A stretch of 64,000 bases of DNA from Gammaproteobacteria bacterium (lineage in GTDB: Bacteria > Pseudomonadota > Gammaproteobacteria > Eutrophobiales > Eutrophobiaceae), in NCBI GenBank assembly GCA_030829955.1, contig JAURNY010000018.1, positions 30,377-94,376 of the forward strand, read 5' to 3'. Below the pieces are notes generated by a model that was given only the letters and a program-made list of their open reading frames with translations, made no database searches and had not been told where the DNA came from. Of this stretch, positions 1 to 8,907 are shown piece after piece. Numbering within the stretch: position 1 is the stretch's first letter; the number at the start of each line of letters is the position of its first letter. The translations under genes and the position numbers were made by a program.

Positions 1-293
<293 letters not shown>

Positions 294-356
294 TTTAATC
301 ACTTTATTTAAATATAAAAAATTGTAATAAAAATTAATTATTAGAGGTTAGTTGCA

Positions 357-1631
357 ATGAGGTTTTTAGTAACAATCATATGTTTATTTCCATTTAGTGT
401 TCTTGCCGATGAATTGGATAAAGGTGATACCGCCTGGATCATTACTTCTACGGCATTAGTGTTATTCATGACTTTACCAGGACTGGCCTTGTTTTATTCA
501 GGATTGGTTCGTGTCAAAAATGTCTTATCTGTTTTGATGCAATGTTTTGCTATCGCCTGCATGGTATCGATGATGTGGATGATTGGTGTATATGGGTTAA
601 GTTTTGGTGATGGTGGTGAAGGTTTAAATAAGATCATAGGTCTTGGTAACTTCATGATGTTAGATATGAAACTGGAATCCATGAGTGGCAGTATTCCAGA
701 AGTCGTCTTTTTTATGTTTCAGATGACATTCGCAATTATTACACCGGCTCTGATCGTTGGCGGTTTCGCTGAAAGAATGCGCTTTTCTTCAGTGTTGTTA
801 TTCAGTGCAATCTGGCTGGTAGTCGTTTATGCACCGGTTTGTCACTGGGTATGGGGCGGTGGTTGGCTTGCTGATATTGGCTTTATGGATTTTGCCGGTG
901 GCGCAGTTGTTCATATTAATGCCGGTATTGCAGCTCTTGTGGCCGCTATGATGCTGGGAAATCGACGCGGATTCCCAGAAACACCGATGATGCCACACAA
1001 TATGACCTTAACTGTTACCGGTGCGTCAATGTTATGGGTAGGTTGGTTCGGTTTTAATGCCGGTAGCGCGCTGGCAGCAGATAATAATGCAGGTATGGCT
1101 ATGGCGGTGACGCATATTTCTGCTGCAGCTGGTTCATTGGCGTGGATGGCTTGTGAGTGGATTAAATATGGCAAACCCAGTGTCTTGGGTATTGTTACAG
1201 GTATGGTTGCTGGTTTAGGCACGATAACGCCTGCATCCGGATTTGTAGGCCCTATGGGTGGACTTTTTATCGGCTTAATTGCAGGTGTGGTTTGCTATAT
1301 CTGTACCCATTACATTAAGCGGGTATTGAAGATAGATGACTCACTGGATGTCTTTCCCGTACATGGTGTCGGAGGAATCCTAGGTACTTTATTGACAGCG
1401 GTATTCTATGCTAAATCATTTGGTGGATTACAAACTGGTGATGATTACTCAATCATTTCTCAATTTGGCGTGCAGATGGTTGGTGTTGTAGCGACTATCG
1501 CCTGGTGCGGTGTTTCAAGTTTCATCATTTTAAAACTGGTAGATAAAATTACTGGTTTACGTGTTGATGAAGAGCAGGAGACTGAAGGTCTGGACATCGT
1601 TTTACACAATGAGAAGGGCTACAATATCTGA
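357..1631 (+). CDS. amtB: Ammonium transporter AmtB
   Basis: Inner-membrane ammonium channel of the Amt/Rh family, 424 residues. An N-terminal signal-like segment (residues 1-17, ending VLA) precedes about 11 hydrophobic helices, as in AmtB proteins with a cleaved leader. The twin pore histidines are at H186 (VVHINAGIAAL) and H336 (VFPVHGVGG). The GLALFYSGLVR signature lies near the N-terminus. A GAGG ribosome site precedes the ATG. It follows glnK on the same strand, so GlnK probably gates this channel. A hairpin with a T-run downstream probably ends the operon. Confidence 0.97.
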   Translation: MRFLVTIICLFPFSVLADELDKGDTAWIITSTALVLFMTLPGLALFYSGLVRVKNVLSVLMQCFAIACMVSMMWMIGVYGLSFGDGGEGLNKIIGLGNFMMLDMKLESMSGSIPEVVFFMFQMTFAIITPALIVGGFAERMRFSSVLLFSAIWLVVVYAPVCHWVWGGGWLADIGFMDFAGGAVVHINAGIAALVAAMMLGNRRGFPETPMMPHNMTLTVTGASMLWVGWFGFNAGSALAADNNAGMAMAVTHISAAAGSLAWMACEWIKYGKPSVLGIVTGMVAGLGTITPASGFVGPMGGLFIGLIAGVVCYICTHYIKRVLKIDDSLDVFPVHGVGGILGTLLTAVFYAKSFGGLQTGDDYSIISQFGVQMVGVVATIAWCGVSSFIILKLVDKITGLRVDEEQETEGLDIVLHNEKGYNI

Positions 1632-1656
1632 TTTGTTCGGGTTAGTATGAAAATTG

Positions 1657-1700
1657 CCGCGGTATGATAAGCAGGTGTAGACTAATACCGTGGTATTTTT
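1657..1700 (+). terminator. Candidate intrinsic terminator after amtB
   Basis: CCGCGGTAT (1657-1665) pairs with ATACCGTGG (1685-1693) with one G-T pair. The loop is 19 nt and a T-rich tail TATTTTTTT follows. It lies 26 bases after the amtB stop. Confidence 0.6.
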
Positions 1701-1835
1701 TTGTTTAACAATAATTAAATCAATGGTTTAATAAACTATAAACTAAACTCTTTTTATTTAATTTGAGTGTTTAACTCTTCAAGCTCAACGCTTACAATTT
1801 GCTGCTTGATAAGTTCAATTGAGATTAACTAAAAC

Positions 1836-2903
1836 ATGTCTGAATTAGTAGATAAAACGATATTGAAATCATTAGTGCCTTCCAGTGCGTTAAGTTCTGA
1901 AAATTTTCAGGAATTGGCTTGTAAAACGTATCTTGAAGAAGTACCTACCGGAAAAACTATATTTAAAGTAGGTGATACAGATAGACAGTCTATTTATGTC
2001 GTTGAAGGTCAGATCGAAGTGACTTCTGAACAGGGCACTAAGTTAATCGCAGCTGGTACTGATGCAGCCAAACATGCACTCTCTAACCAACACCCCAGAA
2101 AAGACAATGCGATAGCAAAAGTAGATTCCAAAATTATCCGCGTTGATAGTGATCTGCTTGATATCTTGCTAACCTGGGATCAAATCTCAGGGATTGAAGT
2201 GGATGAGATTCAGGTGGAAGAAGGAGATGAAGAAGGAGATGAAGCAGGAGATGAAGATGGTGATTGGATGACCCGCATTTTGCAATCAAAGGCCTTTCTG
2301 CAGATTCCTCCTGCCAATATTCAGGCAATGTTTATGCGTATGCAGGAAAAACCTGTAAGAGCCGGTGATGTGATTATCAAACAGGGTGATGATGGCGATT
2401 ATTATTACATTATCAAAAATGGTAAATGTAAGGTCACCAGAAGTTCTAAAACAGGGACTGAATTAACCCTGGCTACATTAGGTGGTGGCGATGCATTTGG
2501 TGAAGAAGCTTTATTGTCTGAAGCCAAACGAAATGCAAATATTATAATGACTACTGATGGTTCATTAATGAAATTATCAAAAGAAGATTTCAATGAACTA
2601 TTAAAAGAACCCATCTTGAGTTGGGTCACTAATGAGGAGGCGGATGCCATGGTCGCCAATGAAGGCGCAGTTTGGATAGATGTACGTCTGGAAAGTGAAC
2701 ATGAAAACTCAGGTATTGAAGGAAGCATTAACATTCCATTGTTCATGCTCAGGTTAAAGGCGCAATCACTCGACCCATCAAAAAAATATATTTTATATTG
2801 TGATACTGGTCGTCGTAGTTCGGCATGTGCATTTTTGCTAAGTGAACGTGGCCTTAGCGTCTATTGTTTGAAAGACGGTTTAGTAGCCAGACCGGTCAGC
2901 TAA
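1836..2903 (+). CDS. Tandem cyclic-nucleotide-binding domains fused to a rhodanese domain
   Basis: Cytoplasmic 355-residue protein with three modules. A divergent N-terminal cNMP-like beta-roll (about residues 30-120) is followed by an acidic linker with Glu-Glu-Gly-Asp-like repeats (about 127-143). A better preserved cNMP-binding domain (about 155-255) contains GDAFGEEALLSEAKRNA, which resembles a phosphate-binding cassette. A C-terminal rhodanese domain (about 262-355) has the active-site loop CDTGRRS with C322. There is no HTH, so this is not a Crp-type DNA-binding regulator. Function is unknown. It could link a nucleotide signal to sulfur or redox chemistry, which is inference. It stands alone between amtB and aroE. 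Confidence 0.85.
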   Translation: MSELVDKTILKSLVPSSALSSENFQELACKTYLEEVPTGKTIFKVGDTDRQSIYVVEGQIEVTSEQGTKLIAAGTDAAKHALSNQHPRKDNAIAKVDSKIIRVDSDLLDILLTWDQISGIEVDEIQVEEGDEEGDEAGDEDGDWMTRILQSKAFLQIPPANIQAMFMRMQEKPVRAGDVIIKQGDDGDYYYIIKNGKCKVTRSSKTGTELTLATLGGGDAFGEEALLSEAKRNANIIMTTDGSLMKLSKEDFNELLKEPILSWVTNEEADAMVANEGAVWIDVRLESEHENSGIEGSINIPLFMLRLKAQSLDPSKKYILYCDTGRRSSACAFLLSERGLSVYCLKDGLVARPVS

Positions 2904-2940
2904 TTACCTTATCTTTTCTTTCTAACTCACTATTTATTTC

Positions 2941-3795
2941 GTGGCTAACAGTTTTCCACTCGATAATACTGTTGAAAACTTTGCCGTGTTTGGTAATCCT
3001 GTTAAACATAGTCGTTCTCCATCTATTCATAATTTGTTCGCAAAACAATTTGCAATACAACTTCATTACGACGCTATCGATGTTCAACCAGAACAATTTG
3101 AAAAGACTGTTAAAGCCTTTGCTGTTGCTGGCGGTAAAGGTTTAAATATTACCGTTCCACACAAGGAATTGGCTTTTAAACTATGCGATATCCTGACGCC
3201 GCTTGCTAAAACCTGTCATTCTGTAAATACAATATGGTTTGATGATGAGCTAAATATTTATGGTGATACAACAGATGGTGAAGGTCTGGTTAGAGACTTG
3301 CAAAATAATCATGAAATTAAACTTGTTAATAAGCGAATATTGATTTTAGGGGCGGGAGGTACAGTACCACCAGTTTTATTGTCTTTGTTACAGCAAAAAC
3401 CGGAAAGTATTACGATCGTTAATCGTACTCTAGCGAAGGCCGAAGTGTTGGTAGAACGATATAAAGGTTATGGAACATTAATGGCATGTGGTTATGATCA
3501 ATTAGAACAGCAATACTTCGAAATAATTATTAATGCGACATCAGCCAGTTTGCAGGGAGATGTTCCGCCATTAAGTGCAGATATTGTCCGACATAGTGAA
3601 TGTTGTTATGACCTGATGTATAGCAAAGAGGCGACCCCTTTTCTCAAATGGGCAGATAATAATGGTTCATCTCTGTGTATTGATGGGCTGGGTATGCTGG
3701 TAGAACAGGCTGCATGTGGTTTTAATATCTGGCATGGAAAAATGCCTGAGACTAGTTCGGTGATTAGTGCAATAAAAGCAAATAATTCGTTATAA
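2941..3795 (+). CDS. aroE: Shikimate dehydrogenase AroE
   Basis: NADP-dependent reduction of 3-dehydroshikimate to shikimate in aromatic amino-acid synthesis, 284 residues. The shikimate-binding motif FGNPVKHSRSP is near the N-terminus and the catalytic lysine is K75 in NITVPHKE. The nucleotide-binding loop GAGGTVPPVLL replaces the more usual GAGGAxRxxL. The C-terminal DGLGMLVEQAA is conserved. The start is GTG with no clear Shine-Dalgarno. The stop overlaps the convergent dctM stop within the palindrome TTATAA. Confidence 0.95.
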   Translation: MANSFPLDNTVENFAVFGNPVKHSRSPSIHNLFAKQFAIQLHYDAIDVQPEQFEKTVKAFAVAGGKGLNITVPHKELAFKLCDILTPLAKTCHSVNTIWFDDELNIYGDTTDGEGLVRDLQNNHEIKLVNKRILILGAGGTVPPVLLSLLQQKPESITIVNRTLAKAEVLVERYKGYGTLMACGYDQLEQQYFEIIINATSASLQGDVPPLSADIVRHSECCYDLMYSKEATPFLKWADNNGSSLCIDGLGMLVEQAACGFNIWHGKMPETSSVISAIKANNSL

Positions 3796-5103
3796 GCCCT
3801 GATAGTGGTCCATTAAATCTGGTAACCAAGTTATAAGTTTTGGAAAAAAGATTAATACAATGAGTGTCATTATCTGAATTAATACAAACGGGATCACACC
3901 CTGGTAAATATCCTGCAGTCTGATGTTGTCCGGTGTAACGGCCTTCAAATAAAATAAAGAAAAACCAAATGGTGGCGTCAGAAATGAGGTTTGTAAATTA
4001 ATTGCAATTAATACTGCAAACCAAAGTAAATCAATTCCATATTGATTTGCAATTGGTGCGAGAATTGGAATTACAATAAAGCAGATTTGTAGAAAGTCTA
4101 GAAAGAATCCAAGAAAGAAGATCAGCAGCATACTTACTATCAGGAACCCCCAGACACCACCCGGCAGACTATTCATTGCTTCCAGCACAAGTTGATCACC
4201 ACCCAATCCACGAAAAACCAATCCAAATGCAGTAGCGCCAATCAGGATCATAAATACCATACTGGTAAGTTTTATTGTTTTTTGCATGGCATCTTTGAGG
4301 TTCGACATGGTTAGCTTGTTATGTAGCATGGCAAGAATTAATGAGCCCATCGCACCGACAGCGGCAGACTCGGTTGGCGAAGCTATACCGAAAAAGATCG
4401 AACCTAAAACAGCAACGATGAGTAATAAAGCTGGAAACAGGGTTAAGAGAATCGTTTTAAGTGGTAGATGTCGTTCGCATTTATGAATACTAGGCGCGGC
4501 TTCAGGTTTGATGATGCTGTATAAAACAATCATTAAAATGAATAATAAAACTAATAATGTGCCAGGAATTACTGCACCCATAAATAAACGTCCAATAGGA
4601 ACCCCCATAACATCACCCAGCAGAATCAGAATAATACTTGGTGGTATGATTTGTCCTAGCGTTCCAGATGCCGCAATAGTTCCGGTTGCAAGTGACGGCG
4701 AATATTTATGTTTTAACATCGTGGGTAGTGCAATGATTCCCATGGTGCAAACAGTTGCACCGACAACGCCAGTGGTTGCAGCAAGCATGGCGCCAACGAT
4801 CACAACACCGATAGCCAGTCCACCACCCAGTCTGCCCAAGAGTTTGCTCATGGTTTCAAGTAATTCTTCGGCCAGTCCGGAACGGTCAAGAATAATACCC
4901 ATGAATATAAACAATGGTACGGCGAGCAACGTAAAGTTATTCATAATGCCCCAGATTCTGAGTGGTAATAGCGAGAAGAAATCCAGACCAAGAAATAACA
5001 CGCCAAATAATAGAGAAACCGAACCTAAAGTGAAGCCAACCGGATAGCCAAGCAATAGCAATAAGAACAGCGCAACAAATAACAGAATCACGATAATTGT
5101 CAT
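3790..5103 (-). CDS. dctM: TRAP transporter large permease (DctM family)
   Basis: Large membrane subunit of a tripartite ATP-independent periplasmic transporter, 437 residues and about 12 hydrophobic helices. It starts with a TM segment containing GYPVGFTLG, and the conserved IPLFIFMGIILDRSGLAEEL-like region and GTLGQIIPPSI loop are present. It overlaps dctQ upstream by 4 bases, which implies translational coupling. The matching periplasmic substrate-binding protein (DctP) is not in the window, so the substrate cannot be assigned. Small organic acids are typical of the family. Confidence 0.93.
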   Translation of the reverse strand: MTIIVILLFVALFLLLLLGYPVGFTLGSVSLLFGVLFLGLDFFSLLPLRIWGIMNNFTLLAVPLFIFMGIILDRSGLAEELLETMSKLLGRLGGGLAIGVVIVGAMLAATTGVVGATVCTMGIIALPTMLKHKYSPSLATGTIAASGTLGQIIPPSIILILLGDVMGVPIGRLFMGAVIPGTLLVLLFILMIVLYSIIKPEAAPSIHKCERHLPLKTILLTLFPALLLIVAVLGSIFFGIASPTESAAVGAMGSLILAMLHNKLTMSNLKDAMQKTIKLTSMVFMILIGATAFGLVFRGLGGDQLVLEAMNSLPGGVWGFLIVSMLLIFFLGFFLDFLQICFIVIPILAPIANQYGIDLLWFAVLIAINLQTSFLTPPFGFSLFYLKAVTPDNIRLQDIYQGVIPFVLIQIMTLIVLIFFPKLITWLPDLMDHYQGL

Positions 5104-5621
5104 TTATCGTTCCTGATAGCGAATAATAGTTTTTTAATGAATTCAGAAATAGCTTGTAACATTAATAAGCCAAAGCCGACCGGGATCATTGTCTTGATGA
5201 TCCATCTGTAAGACAGACCACCAGGATCAGGAGAACCTTCATTAAAAATATATGATTGTTCGACGAATGATTTGGAGCAATAAATGATTAGCCAGCAAAA
5301 TGGTATAAGAATAATTAATGCGCCAATAGCATCGATCCATGCACGATGCCTATCGGTTAAAAATCTGCATTTATAGATTAAGTCCATACGTACGTGTTCA
5401 TCATCTTTCAGTGTGTATGCAGCACCTAATAGAAACAGAACTGAAAACAAATGCCATTGCATTTCCTGAATGGCTATCGAGCCACTTTGCAATAGATAGC
5501 GCATTGCTACGTCATAAATTATTAGCAGAACCAATACTAAAACAAGCCATGCAACAAAACGACCTATCCAATCAATGGTTTGATCAATAAGTCTAGCAGT
5601 TTGTAACAATAGATTTGTCAT
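5100..5621 (-). CDS. dctQ: TRAP transporter small permease (DctQ family)
   Basis: Small membrane subunit of the TRAP transporter, 173 residues with four hydrophobic segments. The family-typical features are a first helix with DVAMRYLLQ, a second region with EMQWHLFSVLFLLGAAY, and DEHVRMD between helices 2 and 3. It is the first gene of a two-gene unit with dctM. About 165 AT-rich bases upstream separate it from rsmA and would hold its promoter. I could not assign the promoter elements confidently. Confidence 0.92.
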   Translation of the reverse strand: MTNLLLQTARLIDQTIDWIGRFVAWLVLVLVLLIIYDVAMRYLLQSGSIAIQEMQWHLFSVLFLLGAAYTLKDDEHVRMDLIYKCRFLTDRHRAWIDAIGALIILIPFCWLIIYCSKSFVEQSYIFNEGSPDPGGLSYRWIIKTMIPVGFGLLMLQAISEFIKKLLFAIRNDK

Positions 5622-5788
5622 AAAGGTTTATTTTATGCTTTGGTCATTATGCAATATAATTTCATGATTAAGACATCCTGACTTGTGCTGAAAAATTTGT
5701 TCTTATGTTAATATATGATATCTATTTAGATGTAATTAATAAAATCAAAAAAAATTTTTCAAACTTAAGCGTTAATTTAGCTGAACAT

Positions 5789-6607
5789 CTAGTTTACAGA
5801 GTTGATAATATTTTTTTGAGCGACAAAATTTGTCAAATCAACAAATTGTGATACAGACAAATTCTCTGCTCTAATTGATGGCTGAATACCTAAAGACATA
5901 ATTTCATTATCAGAAAGATGAGATTTTAAAGTATTTCGTAAGGTTTTTCTGCGTTGATTAAAGGCATCTGCAATGATCTTTTCAAAGAGTATTTCATCAT
6001 TAACTGTATGTTTTATATTGGTTATGGGGCTAAGTTTTATAATGGCAGAATCAACTTTGGGAGCAGGGTTAAACGCGCCAGCTTTCACGGTAAATATGGA
6101 ATCTACCTCACAATAATATTGCAGTATTACTGAGAGACGTCCATATTGTTTATTTCCTGGTGAGGCACAAATACGATCAACCACCTCTTTTTGTAGCATG
6201 AATGTCATGTTGTGGATATATTGTTTAAATTTAATTAAATGAAATAACAGTGCGGTGCTGATGTTATAGGGCAGGTTCCCAATGACTTTAATCGGCTTAT
6301 CTGAGAAAGTGCTATAATCAATATTTAACGCATCGTTTTCATGGATTGTTAGGTTTGATTGCGAAGGAAACGTGGTTTTTAATAATTGGACAAGCTCGCG
6401 ATCAATTTCAATGACGTCAAGCTTAATATCATAATTCAATAATGGTTTTGTTAATGCTGACTGACCAGGACCTATTTCTACAATATGCTCTCCAGTTATT
6501 GGATTGATAGCATTTATTATTTTTTTAATAACATTCTGATCATGAAGAAAGTTTTGGCCAAATCGTTTTTTGGCATGGTGTTTATAAGGCGTTTGATTAT
6601 TATCCAT
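5789..6607 (-). CDS. rsmA: 16S rRNA dimethyladenosine transferase RsmA (KsgA)
   Basis: S-adenosylmethionine-dependent dimethylation of A1518/A1519 in 16S rRNA, a late 30S assembly step. The protein has 272 residues. The N-terminal KKRFGQNFLHD, the SAM-binding EIGPGQSALT and the catalytic NLPYNIST motif are all present. An upstream in-frame TTG at 6631 would add eight residues, but the ATG at 6607 gives the family-typical N-terminus (MDNNQTPYKHHAKKRFGQNF). With this start it overlaps pdxA by 8 bases. It is the last gene of lptD-surA-pdxA-rsmA. Confidence 0.95.
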   Translation of the reverse strand: MDNNQTPYKHHAKKRFGQNFLHDQNVIKKIINAINPITGEHIVEIGPGQSALTKPLLNYDIKLDVIEIDRELVQLLKTTFPSQSNLTIHENDALNIDYSTFSDKPIKVIGNLPYNISTALLFHLIKFKQYIHNMTFMLQKEVVDRICASPGNKQYGRLSVILQYYCEVDSIFTVKAGAFNPAPKVDSAIIKLSPITNIKHTVNDEILFEKIIADAFNQRRKTLRNTLKSHLSDNEIMSLGIQPSIRAENLSVSQFVDLTNFVAQKNIINSVN

Positions 6608-7607
6608 TAGAAGTAAAGTAATTATTTGCAAGATGCTCGGCCATCGTTATAGCTGCTTGAAGACTACGAAAGTCTGCTTTGCCACTACCAGCTAATTCAA
6701 GCGCCGTACCATGATCAACTGATGTCCGGATGATCGGTAGACCGAGAGTTATATTAACTGCTTCGCCAAAACCCAATGTTTTTAATACAGGCAGTCCCTG
6801 ATCATGATACATCGCTAGATAAACATCATTTTTATCACGTAATTCCTTACGAAAAGCAGTATCAGCAGGTAAAGGCCCGACAATATGTTCACCACGTGAA
6901 CGAAACATATCTACTACTGGTTGAATAATATTCATTTCTTCTTTACCTAGATGGCCTGATTCTCCCGCATGTGGGTTTAAGCCACAAACAATCATGCGAG
7001 GCTCTTTGATTCCAAAACGATTACGCATATCGTTAAAAATAATTTCTATTGTTTGCTGTAAACGATTTTTTGTTATTGCATCGGCTACATCACGTAATTG
7101 TAAATGCGTTGTTGCTAATGCAATATTTAATTCGGGTGTGCTTAACAACATGACAGGTAATACGTTTCCTCCTGATAACTCTGCAAAATATTCTGTATGT
7201 CCACTAAATAAATGACCTGCATCATTAATAATCGACTTTTGTAATGGTCCGGTCACTATTGCCTGATGCGATTTGTTTTTACAAAATGCAAATGCAGTTT
7301 TTAACATCTCCAGTAAATATTCTGCATTGGCAATATCCAGCTTGCCAGCAATAACATTAGTTTTTAGTTTGATGGGGTAAATAACTGTTTTGTTATTTAT
7401 CTCTTCAAAATTATAGATGCAGGGAGGAAGTTTTACATCTAAACCGAGTTGCTTAACACGAGCTGAAAAAAGATCAGGATCGATTAATAATGTGAGATTG
7501 TTGTAGTCAGGGTAATGATGAAGTAATTGGATAATTATATCTGGTCCAATACCTGCAGGCTCGCCAGTGCTTATGACTAGACGTGGTTTATTCGAATTAA
7601 TAGTCAT
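6600..7607 (-). CDS. pdxA: 4-hydroxythreonine-4-phosphate dehydrogenase PdxA
   Basis: NAD-dependent oxidation of 4-phosphohydroxy-threonine in the DXP-dependent pyridoxal phosphate pathway, 335 residues. The features are an N-terminal STGEPAGIGPD, a metal/substrate region SGHTEYFAELSGG, CGLNPHAGE, GPLPADTAF and a histidine-rich AMYHDQGLPVLKTLGF. The order and length match the family. It overlaps surA by 11 bases upstream and rsmA by 8 bases downstream, so the operon is tightly coupled. Confidence 0.97.
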   Translation of the reverse strand: MTINSNKPRLVISTGEPAGIGPDIIIQLLHHYPDYNNLTLLIDPDLFSARVKQLGLDVKLPPCIYNFEEINNKTVIYPIKLKTNVIAGKLDIANAEYLLEMLKTAFAFCKNKSHQAIVTGPLQKSIINDAGHLFSGHTEYFAELSGGNVLPVMLLSTPELNIALATTHLQLRDVADAITKNRLQQTIEIIFNDMRNRFGIKEPRMIVCGLNPHAGESGHLGKEEMNIIQPVVDMFRSRGEHIVGPLPADTAFRKELRDKNDVYLAMYHDQGLPVLKTLGFGEAVNITLGLPIIRTSVDHGTALELAGSGKADFRSLQAAITMAEHLANNYFTSNG

Positions 7608-8907
7608 CTAGACGATATTCAACATAGGCCTCATCGCGTAGTTCCCGTGCCCAGCTTTGAACTGCCTCGTCCAGTTTGCGTTTATAAATTGCTTCTCTTG
7701 CCTTGGATCGCTTTATTGATTCAGTGTTGTCATGTTCCCTTCGTTCAAGTACCTGAACAATATGCCAGCCAAACTGAGTGCGAAAAGGTTCGCTGATTTC
7801 ATTAGGCTGTAATCGGTCTATCTCGCGTTGAAATTCAGCAACCAATTCGCCGGGACTCATCCAGCCCAGGCTACCACCATCAATCGCGCTCATACTGTCA
7901 TCTGAATTACCTTTAGCAAGCATGGCAAAGTCATCGCCACGTTTTATACGATTTTTTAGTTTGATTAGTTTATCTCTTGCCTGTTTATCACTAACAAATT
8001 GATCGGTTTTTACCAATATATGTCTAGAGAGTGTTTGCATGATAACAATCTTTTTTTCACTTTTTACATCAGTAATTTGTATTAAATGAAAACCACTCGA
8101 ACTTTGAATAGGTTCACTGACATCGCCCTTTTTCATATTTGGTATGTATTCAGCAAATAAACTTGGTATATCCGCCGGTTTTCGCCAACCAAGATCACCT
8201 CCATTTTTAGCGTTTTGACCATCTGAAACGGTATTGGCTATTTCAGCAAAATCGGCACCGGCAATTATCTCTTGACGAATATTTTCAGCCAACTTTTTCA
8301 CTTCTGCAGTTTCTTCCTCTGTGGCACTATCAGGAAGAGCTAATAGAATATGTGACAATCTTATTTCCGATTCTTCATCACCTTGAAACTTTTTATTTGC
8401 GAGAAAATTATCGATCTCCTTTTCGGTTACATTGATTGTATTTTCTACAAACCGTTTACGAAGTTGACTAAGTTTGATTTCATTTCTCAATTCTTCACGA
8501 AATTTTTCATAGCTATAGCCATCTTCTTCGAGAATCTCCCTGAATTGTGAAAGAGAGACATTATTATTTGCCGCGATATTATTGATAGCGCTATTTAGTG
8601 ATTCGTCATTAACGCGAATTCCGGCGCGGTCAGCAAGTTGTAGCTGAATTCGACTCTGGATAAGTCCATCCAATACCTGTCTTTCCAGAACATTACCAGG
8701 CGGTATTTGTCCGCCACGCTGTTGAATCTGGTTACGAGCGGATTCAACCTTATTGATCAGTTCACTTTCCATAATGACATCTTCATTTACTACAGCGACA
8801 ATCATGTCTAATGGCACGTTCGCCATTACACTGTTTGATAATAACAATAGAAAAAATGACCCTGACAAGAACTGCCAGAGTCCAGATATCACAAGCTTAA
8901 AATTCAC
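7597..8907 (-). CDS. surA: Periplasmic chaperone and peptidyl-prolyl isomerase SurA
   Basis: Periplasmic chaperone for outer-membrane beta-barrels, 436 residues. It has a signal peptide (about residues 1-29, ending VMA) and an N-terminal SurA domain beginning VPLDMIVAVVNEDVIMESEL. Two parvulin domains follow, at about 175-285 (EIRLSHILLALP) and 290-395 (SRHILVKTDQF), and then a short C-terminal helix. The adjacent lptD encodes a known SurA client, which fits the operon. It overlaps both neighbours by 11 bases. Confidence 0.97.
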   Translation of the reverse strand: MNFKLVISGLWQFLSGSFFLLLLSNSVMANVPLDMIVAVVNEDVIMESELINKVESARNQIQQRGGQIPPGNVLERQVLDGLIQSRIQLQLADRAGIRVNDESLNSAINNIAANNNVSLSQFREILEEDGYSYEKFREELRNEIKLSQLRKRFVENTINVTEKEIDNFLANKKFQGDEESEIRLSHILLALPDSATEEETAEVKKLAENIRQEIIAGADFAEIANTVSDGQNAKNGGDLGWRKPADIPSLFAEYIPNMKKGDVSEPIQSSSGFHLIQITDVKSEKKIVIMQTLSRHILVKTDQFVSDKQARDKLIKLKNRIKRGDDFAMLAKGNSDDSMSAIDGGSLGWMSPGELVAEFQREIDRLQPNEISEPFRTQFGWHIVQVLERREHDNTESIKRSKAREAIYKRKLDEAVQSWARELRDEAYVEYRLDDY

